A stretch of DNA of 64,000 nt, taken from assembly GCF_013372165.1 (NCBI RefSeq), contig NZ_CP053828.1, positions 620,001 through 684,000 of the forward strand, written 5' to 3'. Shown in pieces: positions 45,470-53,521 of the stretch (its first letter is position 1; each line of letters begins with the position of its first letter). Source of the DNA: Campylobacter hyointestinalis subsp. lawsonii (GTDB lineage Bacteria > Campylobacterota > Campylobacteria > Campylobacterales > Campylobacteraceae). Under the pieces are notes generated by a model. The model saw only the letters and a program-made list of their open reading frames with translations, was not told the DNA's origin and did no database searches. The translations under genes and the position numbers were made by a program.

Positions 45470-46668
45470 CTATCAAATCCTTTTTTTATTTCTCTTTGTT
45501 TTGTGCTAACTTCTAAAAAATCCGTGAAGTCAAAGCCTTGTTTAAGCTCTTTTTCTAATTTGTTTTGTTTTAAAATTTTTTCCCAGTCTATGACTTCAAC
45601 TACATTGCAAACATTTTTTAATTGCTCTTTTAAGGCTTTTGCTCCATTTCTACCAGCCTCATCATAATCATACGCAATAACCACATAACAATCTTTTAGA
45701 ATTTGAGTTTGCTCTAATTTAAATTTAGCACTTGCACTGCCAAGGCTTATTGCTTTATAGCCACGAGATAGCATATTAAGGCAGTCCTTTTCGCCTTCTG
45801 CTATGAAAATAGGGCGATCATCTTTTGTATATTCTTTTAAGTTTAGAATATTAAAAGCTGTGCGTGGTCGATCTTTGCTAAATGTATATTTAATATTTAA
45901 ATTAGGATTATATTTCCAAAGCGTTATTATTCCACCATTTTCATCACGCAAAGGCATAATTAGCCTATCTTCACTTTTAGAATAGCCTATTTGAAAATTT
46001 TGAGCTAACTCTTTACGTTTTGCATTATCACAAGTTGGTAAAAGTTTTGCTAACAGCTCTTGATAGCGAGTAAAATTTTCACGGCGTTCGTTTTCGTATT
46101 TTTGTATAATGTTGTCATCTAGATACTCTATTTTTGGCTCTTTTTCAAATTTTATACTAAAACTATCTGATTGTTCGTTACGACTTAAAATGCCTTTTTC
46201 AAGCATATTAGACATAGTATCACAAACATTATCATAAAAATCATCGGCTCTGCTTGAATAAGCTTTGATTTTTCTTTCCTTACAAAGAACTTCAAATATC
46301 TCATCTGTTGTTAAATTCTTATTATTTATTATTCTTATTATACTTTGTTCTAATGTTTGAATTTTTATGTTATTTATCGTTGTTTCCTGATTATGGTTTG
46401 CATTTATTTCATTGTAAATTTTCAAATCATCAAGTATCTTTTTGGTTTCTAAAAAAGCTGTTTTATCATCACAAGCTTTTATTTCTTTGTAAAATGCAAT
46501 TACATCGCCCCTAAAACCGCTGCCAAAGTCTTTTATATATCCATTTTTTGGATCTATACTTGCACTCGCTGTTTTTTCATCATTTCGCATTTTAAATTTG
46601 TAATGTTTATCAACATTAAATCCAAGATATTCTAAAAAAGCTCTTGTTTCATCCTTATGCAAGTTCAT
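45466..46668 (-). CDS. DnaG/TOPRIM-type primase of the island
   Basis: 400 residues. The N-terminus has a CHC2-like zinc-binding core without obvious cysteines (TRAFLEYLGFNVDKHYKFKM, then DPKNGYIKDFGSGFRGDVIA). The TOPRIM part has IFIAEGEKDCLNML with the catalytic Glu and VIAYDYDEAGRNGAKAL with the DxD. It probably primes the complementary strand after transfer. It overlaps the VirB1-like gene by 4 bases and ends IKKGFDR, a tail shared with the 248-residue protein. Confidence 0.82.
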   Translation of the reverse strand: MNLHKDETRAFLEYLGFNVDKHYKFKMRNDEKTASASIDPKNGYIKDFGSGFRGDVIAFYKEIKACDDKTAFLETKKILDDLKIYNEINANHNQETTINNIKIQTLEQSIIRIINNKNLTTDEIFEVLCKERKIKAYSSRADDFYDNVCDTMSNMLEKGILSRNEQSDSFSIKFEKEPKIEYLDDNIIQKYENERRENFTRYQELLAKLLPTCDNAKRKELAQNFQIGYSKSEDRLIMPLRDENGGIITLWKYNPNLNIKYTFSKDRPRTAFNILNLKEYTKDDRPIFIAEGEKDCLNMLSRGYKAISLGSASAKFKLEQTQILKDCYVVIAYDYDEAGRNGAKALKEQLKNVCNVVEVIDWEKILKQNKLEKELKQGFDFTDFLEVSTKQREIKKGFDR

Positions 46669-47162
46669 TTTATTACTCCTTTTGCTTTTTTAAATTTATT
46701 TAAATTTGCAAAAACTTTGTGTGAATATGGATTGTTATTAATTTTCCCGTTATAACAATTTAATGCTTTATAATCCCATCCGTGCTTATTTAAGCAATTT
46801 CTTAAAATCATAGCCCCCATTTGTATATTAATGTCTGGACGATAAAGGTCATCAAGGCTTAAATTTTTTGCCTTTAAAGTTGGCTCGTGTATAGAATTAA
46901 TTTGCATTAATCCATAGTCGCTTGAACCATTTTTATTAATATTTTTTGCCTTTATAACAAAATTACTTTCTGTTTTTGCTATTGCCCAAAGAAGAATGGG
47001 TGGTATATTAAACTCTTTACCAAACTTATAAAAAAGCCAATTAAATTTAGTTTCGTTTATATTTGGTAAATTTACAGCACTTAGAGTAGAACACGAAAAT
47101 AACATAATAATAAATAATTTTTTATAATTATTTATTATTTTAAATTGTTTTAAAATTTTCAT
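46665..47162 (-). CDS. virB1: VirB1-like lytic transglycosylase
   Basis: 165 residues with an N-terminal membrane/signal segment (LFIIMLFSCSTLSAVN) and an SLT domain: LLWAIAKTESNF with the catalytic Glu, YGLMQINSIHE, and LNCYNGKINNNPYSHKVF. It opens the cell wall for assembly of the secretion channel. It overlaps both neighbours by 4 bases. Confidence 0.88.
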   Translation of the reverse strand: MKILKQFKIINNYKKLFIIMLFSCSTLSAVNLPNINETKFNWLFYKFGKEFNIPPILLWAIAKTESNFVIKAKNINKNGSSDYGLMQINSIHEPTLKAKNLSLDDLYRPDINIQMGAMILRNCLNKHGWDYKALNCYNGKINNNPYSHKVFANLNKFKKAKGVIK

Positions 47163-47992
47163 CTACTAGCACCTAGTGTTTTTTGGTTTGAGTGTTCGAT
47201 AACTTTTTCTTTTGGAAGCTTAATAGCTCCGCTTTTAACCTTTTCTTCATAAGCAAGACTTAGTCTATTCATAACTTCTTTGCTTTGATTTTTGTTATTT
47301 TGCTGGGTTATTGTATTGCTTATATGTTTGCCAAGCCCTGAAACACCAGCAACACGGCTTAAATTTTGAGTAAAGGCAGTAATGCTTTCATCTCCTATGC
47401 TTTCAGCCAGTGCAATAGTTGCTTCCATGCCACCTTTTAAGCATTTTTCAAAATTGTCAAGCGTTGCTGGATTTTTAAAATCTAATACTTTTTTATCTTT
47501 TTCTTTGATTTGTTCTTTATCTTGATTTAAATTTGGCTCTTTTAGCTCTGTTGATTTTATAAAAAGGTTATTTGCACTTTTACTAGCACAATCTATACTG
47601 CAATCATTACAACCAATTTTTATGAGATAATCTAAATCTTTTTGAAAATGACCTTTGCCAAGTGTTGCATTAATTTGCATTTTAGTGCCATTAATATCGG
47701 TAAATTCTAATCCTATTTTTTCATACTCAGCTTTAAATTTCTTGTCATTTTCATCCATTAATGCCTTATCCATCATTTTTAAAGTTTGAAAAAGTGCTAT
47801 ATTTTCATCGCCTTTAAACTCTTTTCCAACATTTAATATTTTGCTAAATTTATTTATCTCATATTTTCCATTTGCTTCATTTGGATTAATAATCATATTA
47901 ATGCGAGTAGTTATATTTTTTATCATATCTTCTGAATTTTCTTCATCTTTTAGTGTTTGTTCTGTAATATCTTTTTCTTTACTTGTTGACAT
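47159..47992 (-). CDS. Unknown 277-residue protein with SGAIK tail
   Basis: Soluble, charged protein of no recognised family: MSTSKEKDITEQTLKDEENS at the start. A central Cys cluster, GCNDCSIDCASKSAN, might bind metal. Near the C-terminus, MNRLSLAYEEKVKSGAIKLP closely matches the tail of the HEPN toxin, and it ends NQKTLGASR. It lies between topB and virB1 in the transfer operon. It may be a secreted effector or a DNA-transfer accessory; no function is shown. Confidence 0.6.
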   Translation of the reverse strand: MSTSKEKDITEQTLKDEENSEDMIKNITTRINMIINPNEANGKYEINKFSKILNVGKEFKGDENIALFQTLKMMDKALMDENDKKFKAEYEKIGLEFTDINGTKMQINATLGKGHFQKDLDYLIKIGCNDCSIDCASKSANNLFIKSTELKEPNLNQDKEQIKEKDKKVLDFKNPATLDNFEKCLKGGMEATIALAESIGDESITAFTQNLSRVAGVSGLGKHISNTITQQNNKNQSKEVMNRLSLAYEEKVKSGAIKLPKEKVIEHSNQKTLGASR

Positions 47993-48002
47993 TTGCTACT
48001 TC

Positions 48003-50249
48003 TCACTTTTTATCAAAAATCATCTCTTCAAGTTCTCCGCTATCATTTGTCTTAAATTTGGCATTGCACCAGTTGCCATTTTTAAGTTTTCCGTTACAAG
48101 CAAAATAATTAAACCCTTTTTGACTCGTTTTTGGCAGAAGCTTTCCGCTCTTGCATTTTGGACAAATTTGAGCATCATTAGGTATCTCTTGTTTTGGTTT
48201 TGCCTCAAGTTGCGGTTTGCCATTATTGTCGTAAAAAAATGCCTTGCAGTCATTGCACCATTCACTACAACCCCACCAAAATACACCTTTTTTATTTTGA
48301 CTTTCACGGCGAATTAAATAGCCTTTGTTGCACATAGGGCAGGTTATTGCATCTTGTGGTCTTGCTCCAAAATTACCCATATCGCTATCTTTGACTTTTT
48401 CTATCTCGTCTTTTATTTGCTTGTTGATCTCTGCTAAAAAATCGTCTAAGCTAAGATCACGACTTTCGATCATTTTTTGTTTTTCAAACCATAAAGCAGT
48501 CATATCAACGCTAGTTAGAATTTCAGGTGCAACAGCAATTAGGTCTTTGCCTTTTTGTGTTGCGTGAATGACTTGCTTCTTATCATCGCTAACACTGATA
48601 AAATCATTATCTATTAGACTTTTAATATGATTTGATCTAGTGGCAGGTGTTCCTATGCCACCATTTTCGCCTTTTTTACCCTGATCTTTTTCAAGCAGTA
48701 GCTTCTTAATGTTTGGATTTTTTGCATATTTTGCTACGCCTGTAAGATCTGTAAGAAGTGTTGCCATAGTATAAAATGGTTTTGGTTTGGTCTTTTTTGC
48801 ATCGAGTTTGATTTTGATACAATCTGCTGTTGATCCTTCTAACAAATCGGCTAGCCTTGAAGTATTTTCTACTTCATCGTTTTCATCATTTTTTTCATCT
48901 TTTTGCGGTTTTAGATAAAATGCAAAGCCTAAATCAGCGGTAATATTTTGTGAAGCAGTAAATTTATACTCGCAAATTTCAACTACAATACTGGTTGCTT
49001 CATACTCTCTTGCTTTAAAAAATTGTAGTGCAAACCTTTTTGCAATCATTGTAAAAATATTTAGTTCATCTTTGCTTAGCTCATCTAAATTTGCTTTTGC
49101 ACCAGTTGGAACAATGCCGTGATGAGCTGAAATATTTGCCGAGTTAAAGGCTGCGCTTTTTATACCAAGATTGACGTTGTCTAAAATACCTTTTAACTCA
49201 ATATTCTCTGTGTTAGCAAAAATTTCTTTTAATGAGTTTATAATGGTTGGGCTTTCATCATACATAGTTTCGGGCAGGTATTCGCAGTCGCTTCTATTAT
49301 ATGTTATAAGATGAAATTTTTCTCGTAAATTTTGAGTAATAGACAAGACTTTGTCAGGTTTTAAACCAAGTTCTTTGGCACACTCGGCTTGTAGTTTTAG
49401 TAAATTATAGGGAAGCGGTGGCAGCTCTTTTTTGTTTTCAGTCTTTTTTGTTGTAATTCTAGCTGTTTTATCTTCACACTCTTTTGCAATATTTTGAGCT
49501 ATTTCTCTATCGGTAATTTTATCATCAACCTTTAAATTTGCACGAAATTCTATTCCATCAAAACTTTTAAATTCGCCACTAATTGCAAAATATTCCAAAC
49601 TTTTAAAATTCTCATTTTCTTGATCTCTATTGACCACTAAGGAAAGAATAGGTGTTTGCACTCTGCCGAGATTTAAAACACCATCTTGATAACCTTTTTT
49701 TCTTGCTGTAACCGTGTAGGCGCGAGTAAGATTAAGTCCAACTATCCAGTCGGCCAAACTTCTAGCAAATCCACGTTGGGACAAGCCATAAAAATCATCG
49801 TTTGATCTAATATTGTTTAACTCTTTTTTTATTCCGGCTTCGCTAAGATCGTTTATAAGAAGTCTTTTGACTGGCAATTTATTGTTTGCGTATTGTAAAA
49901 TTTCATCAACTAAAATTTGCCCCTCATCATCTGCATCGCCGCAGTGGACGACTTCATTTATGCCTTTATTTTTCAGCAAATTTAAAATTATATTAAGTTG
50001 CTCTTTGCTTTTTTCGATCGGCTTATATTTGAATTTTTCTATCTCAAATGGAAGATCTGCTAAATCCCATTTTTTATATTTTTCTGCATAGTCATCAGGT
50101 TTATAAAGCTCTAAAATATGTCCAAAAGCCCAAGTTATAGTGTCATCACCTTTTTTAATAAAGCCATTGCTTTTAGTCTCATTGCCATTTAAACCTTTTG
50201 CGATTGCACGTGCGAGTTCAGGCTTTTCGGCTATAAATAATCTACCCAT
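48003..50249 (-). CDS. topB: Topoisomerase III (type IA, TopB-like) with C-terminal zinc ribbons
   Basis: 748 residues. The N-terminal TOPRIM has FIAEKPELARAIAKGL and HCGDADDEGQILVDE. The active-site Tyr is in HLITYNRSDCEYLPETM near residue 315, and FARSLADWIVGLNLTRAYTV is the family core. The C-terminus has two Cys4-type ribbons (CPMCNKGYL with CSEWCNDC, and CPKCKSGKLL with CNGKLKNGNWC). It would resolve transfer or replication intermediates of the island. Such topB genes are regular cargo of integrative conjugative elements. Confidence 0.93.
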   Translation of the reverse strand: MGRLFIAEKPELARAIAKGLNGNETKSNGFIKKGDDTITWAFGHILELYKPDDYAEKYKKWDLADLPFEIEKFKYKPIEKSKEQLNIILNLLKNKGINEVVHCGDADDEGQILVDEILQYANNKLPVKRLLINDLSEAGIKKELNNIRSNDDFYGLSQRGFARSLADWIVGLNLTRAYTVTARKKGYQDGVLNLGRVQTPILSLVVNRDQENENFKSLEYFAISGEFKSFDGIEFRANLKVDDKITDREIAQNIAKECEDKTARITTKKTENKKELPPLPYNLLKLQAECAKELGLKPDKVLSITQNLREKFHLITYNRSDCEYLPETMYDESPTIINSLKEIFANTENIELKGILDNVNLGIKSAAFNSANISAHHGIVPTGAKANLDELSKDELNIFTMIAKRFALQFFKAREYEATSIVVEICEYKFTASQNITADLGFAFYLKPQKDEKNDENDEVENTSRLADLLEGSTADCIKIKLDAKKTKPKPFYTMATLLTDLTGVAKYAKNPNIKKLLLEKDQGKKGENGGIGTPATRSNHIKSLIDNDFISVSDDKKQVIHATQKGKDLIAVAPEILTSVDMTALWFEKQKMIESRDLSLDDFLAEINKQIKDEIEKVKDSDMGNFGARPQDAITCPMCNKGYLIRRESQNKKGVFWWGCSEWCNDCKAFFYDNNGKPQLEAKPKQEIPNDAQICPKCKSGKLLPKTSQKGFNYFACNGKLKNGNWCNAKFKTNDSGELEEMIFDKK

Positions 50250-50341
50250 TTTTTTAATCCTTTACTAAATTTAAAAATAGTTTTAAATTATATTTTATTT
50301 TTTAATACATTTTAAAATTATTTTTTATTATAATTTTAATA

Positions 50342-50365
50342 GGGCTAAAACCACCATTTTAGCCC
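50342..50365. terminator. 9-bp stem-loop downstream of the 248-residue protein gene
   Basis: GGGCTAAAA, CCACCA loop, TTTTAGCCC: a perfect stem in an AT-rich gap between the 248-residue protein gene and topB. A partial terminator is likely. Confidence 0.5.
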
Positions 50366-50393
50366 CAAATTTGGCAAAAAAGTTAATGCAAGA

Positions 50394-51140
50394 TTATCTG
50401 TCAAAGCCTTGACTTTTTTGCTCTTGATTTAGCTCGCCATTGAGAATTTCGGCACCTTTATTGATTGATTTTGAAACCGACTTCATCGTTTCGGGCATTA
50501 CAACAATGCCTTGTTGCTTGACAAAATCATAGTTTATTGTTACCGCTGATCGATCAGGAATTTTATTTATGATTTCCATTAGCTTTGGATTTTTAGCCAA
50601 AGTCTCATTTTTCTCAGCTGCAAGACCAAGATTAAAGCCTTTTGAAATATTGTTTAAAAACTCTTTTTCAAGGGCTTTGTCATTTGTGCTATCAAATGAA
50701 TAGCCTTTTATGCCATTCCTATTTTTTGTAGCAAAAATTCGCTCTTGCTGCTGAGTGATCTCTCCTGCTTCATTTTTGATCTCTGGACGAATTGTTATTG
50801 CCATTTTATGCAAACTATAGGCTTGTCCTGTTTTGTCATTAACGCCATTGTGTATCCAAGTAGAGGCTGTGTAAAAAGTGTGCTTTTCGTTTTCTAAACC
50901 ACACTCTATTTTTACTGGATGATTGCGACATTCTACACCATTTAAGAAATTTCTAGCGTTTTCAATGGCGTAAAACGCTTTTACTGCACCAAGTTCAACT
51001 TGTTTGCCATCTTTTTCGTAAGGGCGTTCCATACCAAAACCTATGAGTGTTTTATTTTGCTCTTGTAGCTCAGTTTTGCTTATGAAAACAGTTGCTAGTC
51101 TTTTATCGCCACCATTTTCTGTTCTGTCAAAATCTGCCAT
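50394..51140 (-). CDS. Unknown 248-residue island protein ending GFDR
   Basis: Soluble protein of no family I can name. It starts MADFDRTENGGDKRLATVFI. The mid-part reads WIHNGVNDKTGQAYSLHKMA and a short helical end follows. It ends QEQKSQGFDR, sharing GFDR-COOH with the primase and resembling the relaxase end DFQR. Size and setting would suit a single-strand DNA-binding or post-transfer accessory protein, but no OB-fold motif is clear. It sits between topB and a coiled-coil membrane protein. Confidence 0.6.
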   Translation of the reverse strand: MADFDRTENGGDKRLATVFISKTELQEQNKTLIGFGMERPYEKDGKQVELGAVKAFYAIENARNFLNGVECRNHPVKIECGLENEKHTFYTASTWIHNGVNDKTGQAYSLHKMAITIRPEIKNEAGEITQQQERIFATKNRNGIKGYSFDSTNDKALEKEFLNNISKGFNLGLAAEKNETLAKNPKLMEIINKIPDRSAVTINYDFVKQQGIVVMPETMKSVSKSINKGAEILNGELNQEQKSQGFDR

Positions 51141-51171
51141 TTTGTATCCTTTTTATTTAAAATTTTAAATG

Positions 51172-52149
51172 CTATTTAACCAAAGAAATAGCATAGCCTA
51201 CAACTCCACCAAGTGCCAAGCACAATAAAAATAGTAATCCTGTTAGAGCGTATCCTCCTTTCTTTAATTTACTAAGTAGTTTTACTTCTTTTTCTCTAAT
51301 CTCTTTATATTCTGCTAGATTTATCTCAAATACTTTTAGCTGATCGTTTAAATTTGAAATCATATTCTCACTAAATCTTTTATATTCATCGCCGGTATCA
51401 TTTAACCTAGCATTGATTTTACCCTTGAAATTTTCTATTTTGTTTATCTCGTCTTCAAAGAATTTATTTTGATTTATGGCAAAGCTGTCAAATTTTGATA
51501 CCATTTCATTAAAGATATTTTCCTGTTCTTGCATACTTGCTTTAATTTTTGTAATATCTGCAAGATTTTGAAATTCCTTGTAGTCTTGTGCTATTTTTCT
51601 AATGCCAAGAGTATTGTTCATAAGAGCCATAAATTCTTTACTGGGCGGATTTAAGATGAATTCGTTTAAGTAGTCAAAAAGTTGCCTTAATTTCACGCTT
51701 TCATCAAGCAAATTCTCCACTCTTTTTGTATGATTGCTATAATCTGCATTATTTTCTTCTCCAATGCGATTGATGGTTTTTAGCAACATATTTAAATCAC
51801 TATCGAACATATTAAAGGCAATAGTTACTCGTTTCTGATAGTTTGAATAATCAAGGACTGATATAACGCCCTTTTCGCTTATTTTTAAACCAGCCTTTTC
51901 AAATTTTGAGCTTAGCTCGGCTACTTCATCTCTTAGAATTTGAGCCGTCATATTACGCTCATAAATAAGCCTTTCAAGCTTATCTTGTAGTTCTTTTTTG
52001 CCTTGTTCTACATTCTCAAGTTCATCTTTTGCACGTGCAGCTTCGCTCTCAAGCCTAGCAATGATCTCATCTTTGCTCTCTAGTGTTTTTACTGGCGCAT
52101 TCTCATTTGTTGTTTTGTTGTCATCGTGCAAATTTTCATTATTTTCCAT
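51172..52149 (-). CDS. Coiled-coil protein with C-terminal membrane anchor
   Basis: 325 residues. Long coiled coil over residues 25-300 (for example KDELENVEQGKKELQDKLER) and a single C-terminal helix GYALTGLLFLLCLALGGVVG. It would hang in the cytoplasm from the inner membrane. This topology resembles phage- or plasmid-coded membrane scaffolds. It starts one base after the TrbM-like gene, so it belongs to the transfer operon. Confidence 0.6.
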   Translation of the reverse strand: MENNENLHDDNKTTNENAPVKTLESKDEIIARLESEAARAKDELENVEQGKKELQDKLERLIYERNMTAQILRDEVAELSSKFEKAGLKISEKGVISVLDYSNYQKRVTIAFNMFDSDLNMLLKTINRIGEENNADYSNHTKRVENLLDESVKLRQLFDYLNEFILNPPSKEFMALMNNTLGIRKIAQDYKEFQNLADITKIKASMQEQENIFNEMVSKFDSFAINQNKFFEDEINKIENFKGKINARLNDTGDEYKRFSENMISNLNDQLKVFEINLAEYKEIREKEVKLLSKLKKGGYALTGLLFLLCLALGGVVGYAISLVK

Positions 52150-52150
52150 A

Positions 52151-52858
52151 TTAATCTACCCAGCAAACTTTACTAAAATACTTTTTCTCAAAGAAAAAGT
52201 ATTGTGGTGTATTTTGGCGACAAAGCTCTTGCCAATAACTATTTCGATCAGGATCTCCGCATTTTGTGTATTCAGGATTTGTCTGAACTTCTTTTTTATC
52301 GCTTGGTAGCGTATTGTATATGGCTTGATTTATGGAAATTAATTCATAACCCCTATTCCAGCTAGCCATATCGTAAAATTTAGTATCACAAGTATATTTT
52401 ATACTCTTTATGTTTGTGTAATTATGGCGTGCTAATCTTACGCAGTATTCAGGCATATTTGGATTAACTCTGATTTGGGTTTGGCGTATTCTGCTTTCTC
52501 CAATTCTTACGCGACGCTTTTCCAAATTTTTATTTAGTGTATTAGCATCGCAACCGCCGCCAACTTCCGATAGTGTATCAATCAGACTTGCGTAGTTCTG
52601 ATCTACTTTTGCCGTTTCATCTGTGGGACAAAGTTTTAGAAAATTCTTTCTTTTTCTAATAGTTTCGTGTGCTTTCTTTGCCGTAATTGAAAAGTATTTT
52701 GCTAGACTTGGAGCACACTCGCCTGGTCGTTCACTGCTTGATAAACACAGGATCGCTTCGCACGCTAGTTTTGTGTCTCCGGTAAGCTCATCTGTACCAT
52801 ACACAACACTACTAGAAACTAAACAAGTTAGTAAAATTTTTGATAAAACTCTCATCAT
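52151..52858 (-). CDS. trbM: TrbM-like periplasmic conjugation protein
   Basis: 235 residues with a signal peptide (VLSKILLTCLVSSSVVYG). The TrbM signature follows: LTGDTKLACEAILCLSSSER, then PGECAPSLAKYFSI. It is Cys-rich, consistent with oxidative folding in the periplasm. TrbM is part of IncP-type transfer regions, of unknown precise role. It overlaps the lipoprotein gene by 47 bases. Confidence 0.85.
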   Translation of the reverse strand: MMRVLSKILLTCLVSSSVVYGTDELTGDTKLACEAILCLSSSERPGECAPSLAKYFSITAKKAHETIRKRKNFLKLCPTDETAKVDQNYASLIDTLSEVGGGCDANTLNKNLEKRRVRIGESRIRQTQIRVNPNMPEYCVRLARHNYTNIKSIKYTCDTKFYDMASWNRGYELISINQAIYNTLPSDKKEVQTNPEYTKCGDPDRNSYWQELCRQNTPQYFFFEKKYFSKVCWVD

Positions 52859-53279
52859 TTTTTCCTTTCATTCCAAAAAATAAGATATTTACACGCTTTT
52901 TAGATAATCCAATGCTATCTACTGGGTGGATGGCTATATTTTTACAACCATTGCTAGTTAAATAGTTTTTATAATCTTGCGCTATCTCCTGATTGCCAAC
53001 TATAATAATCCTATCGGCATTATGAGCCACATAAAATGTTTTTACAACCATATCGTTTGGAATATATTCATCGCCGATTTTCTCAAACATTAAATTGTAA
53101 GTCCAATTGTTTTGTTTTAGGAACGGATCAAGCGGAATATTGCGTTTTTCTTGCTTGATTAGATCTTGATTGATAGTGATCTGACTATTGCCATCAAGCT
53201 CTATGGGTTTTGGCACGCTTGTGCAACCAACAAGCATGAATGCTGTTGCCACGCTTGCTAGATATGTAAATTTAATCAT
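52812..53279 (-). CDS. Lipoprotein of the transfer region
   Basis: About 155 residues. The lipobox MLVGCTSVPKPIEL has Cys18 as lipidation site. An OmpA-like or SPOR-like tail is possible (VVKTFYVAHNADRIIIVGNQ, then NYLTSNGCKNIAIHPVDSIG). The ATG at 53279 has an AAAGGAG site. It may be a VirB-associated outer-membrane factor. It overlaps the TrbM-like gene by 47 bases. Confidence 0.6.
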   Translation of the reverse strand: MIKFTYLASVATAFMLVGCTSVPKPIELDGNSQITINQDLIKQEKRNIPLDPFLKQNNWTYNLMFEKIGDEYIPNDMVVKTFYVAHNADRIIIVGNQEIAQDYKNYLTSNGCKNIAIHPVDSIGLSKKRVNILFFGMKGKNDESFIKNFTNLFSF

Positions 53280-53296
53280 TTTCACTCCTTTAAAAT

Positions 53297-53518
53297 TCAT
53301 TTTTGTTCTATATTTTTTAACCATTTCTTTATGCTGTCAATATTGTATAAAATACGATTGCCAATCTTTACAAATGGTATAGGTATGTGTTTTTGCCTAT
53401 TTTCATCGGTATAGTTTTTCTGCATTCTTAATTTATATTGTGTGCTTTGACTTATGCCAAACATCTCCTCAAGCTCTGCTGGTGTTATATATTTTTCGTA
53501 AAAATTTACATCTTTCAT
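53297..53518 (-). CDS. AlpA-like regulator within the transfer operon
   Basis: 73 residues: ITPAELEEMFGISQSTQYKL and PFVKIGNRILYNIDSIKKWL. A clear paralogue of the protein at 28023-28262, with the same ELEEMFGIS, KNYT and RILY-I-S blocks. It is embedded between virD4 and the lipoprotein gene (3 bases after virD4), so it is co-expressed with the secretion system and may feed back on it. Confidence 0.75.
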   Translation of the reverse strand: MKDVNFYEKYITPAELEEMFGISQSTQYKLRMQKNYTDENRQKHIPIPFVKIGNRILYNIDSIKKWLKNIEQK

Positions 53519-53521
53519 TCT

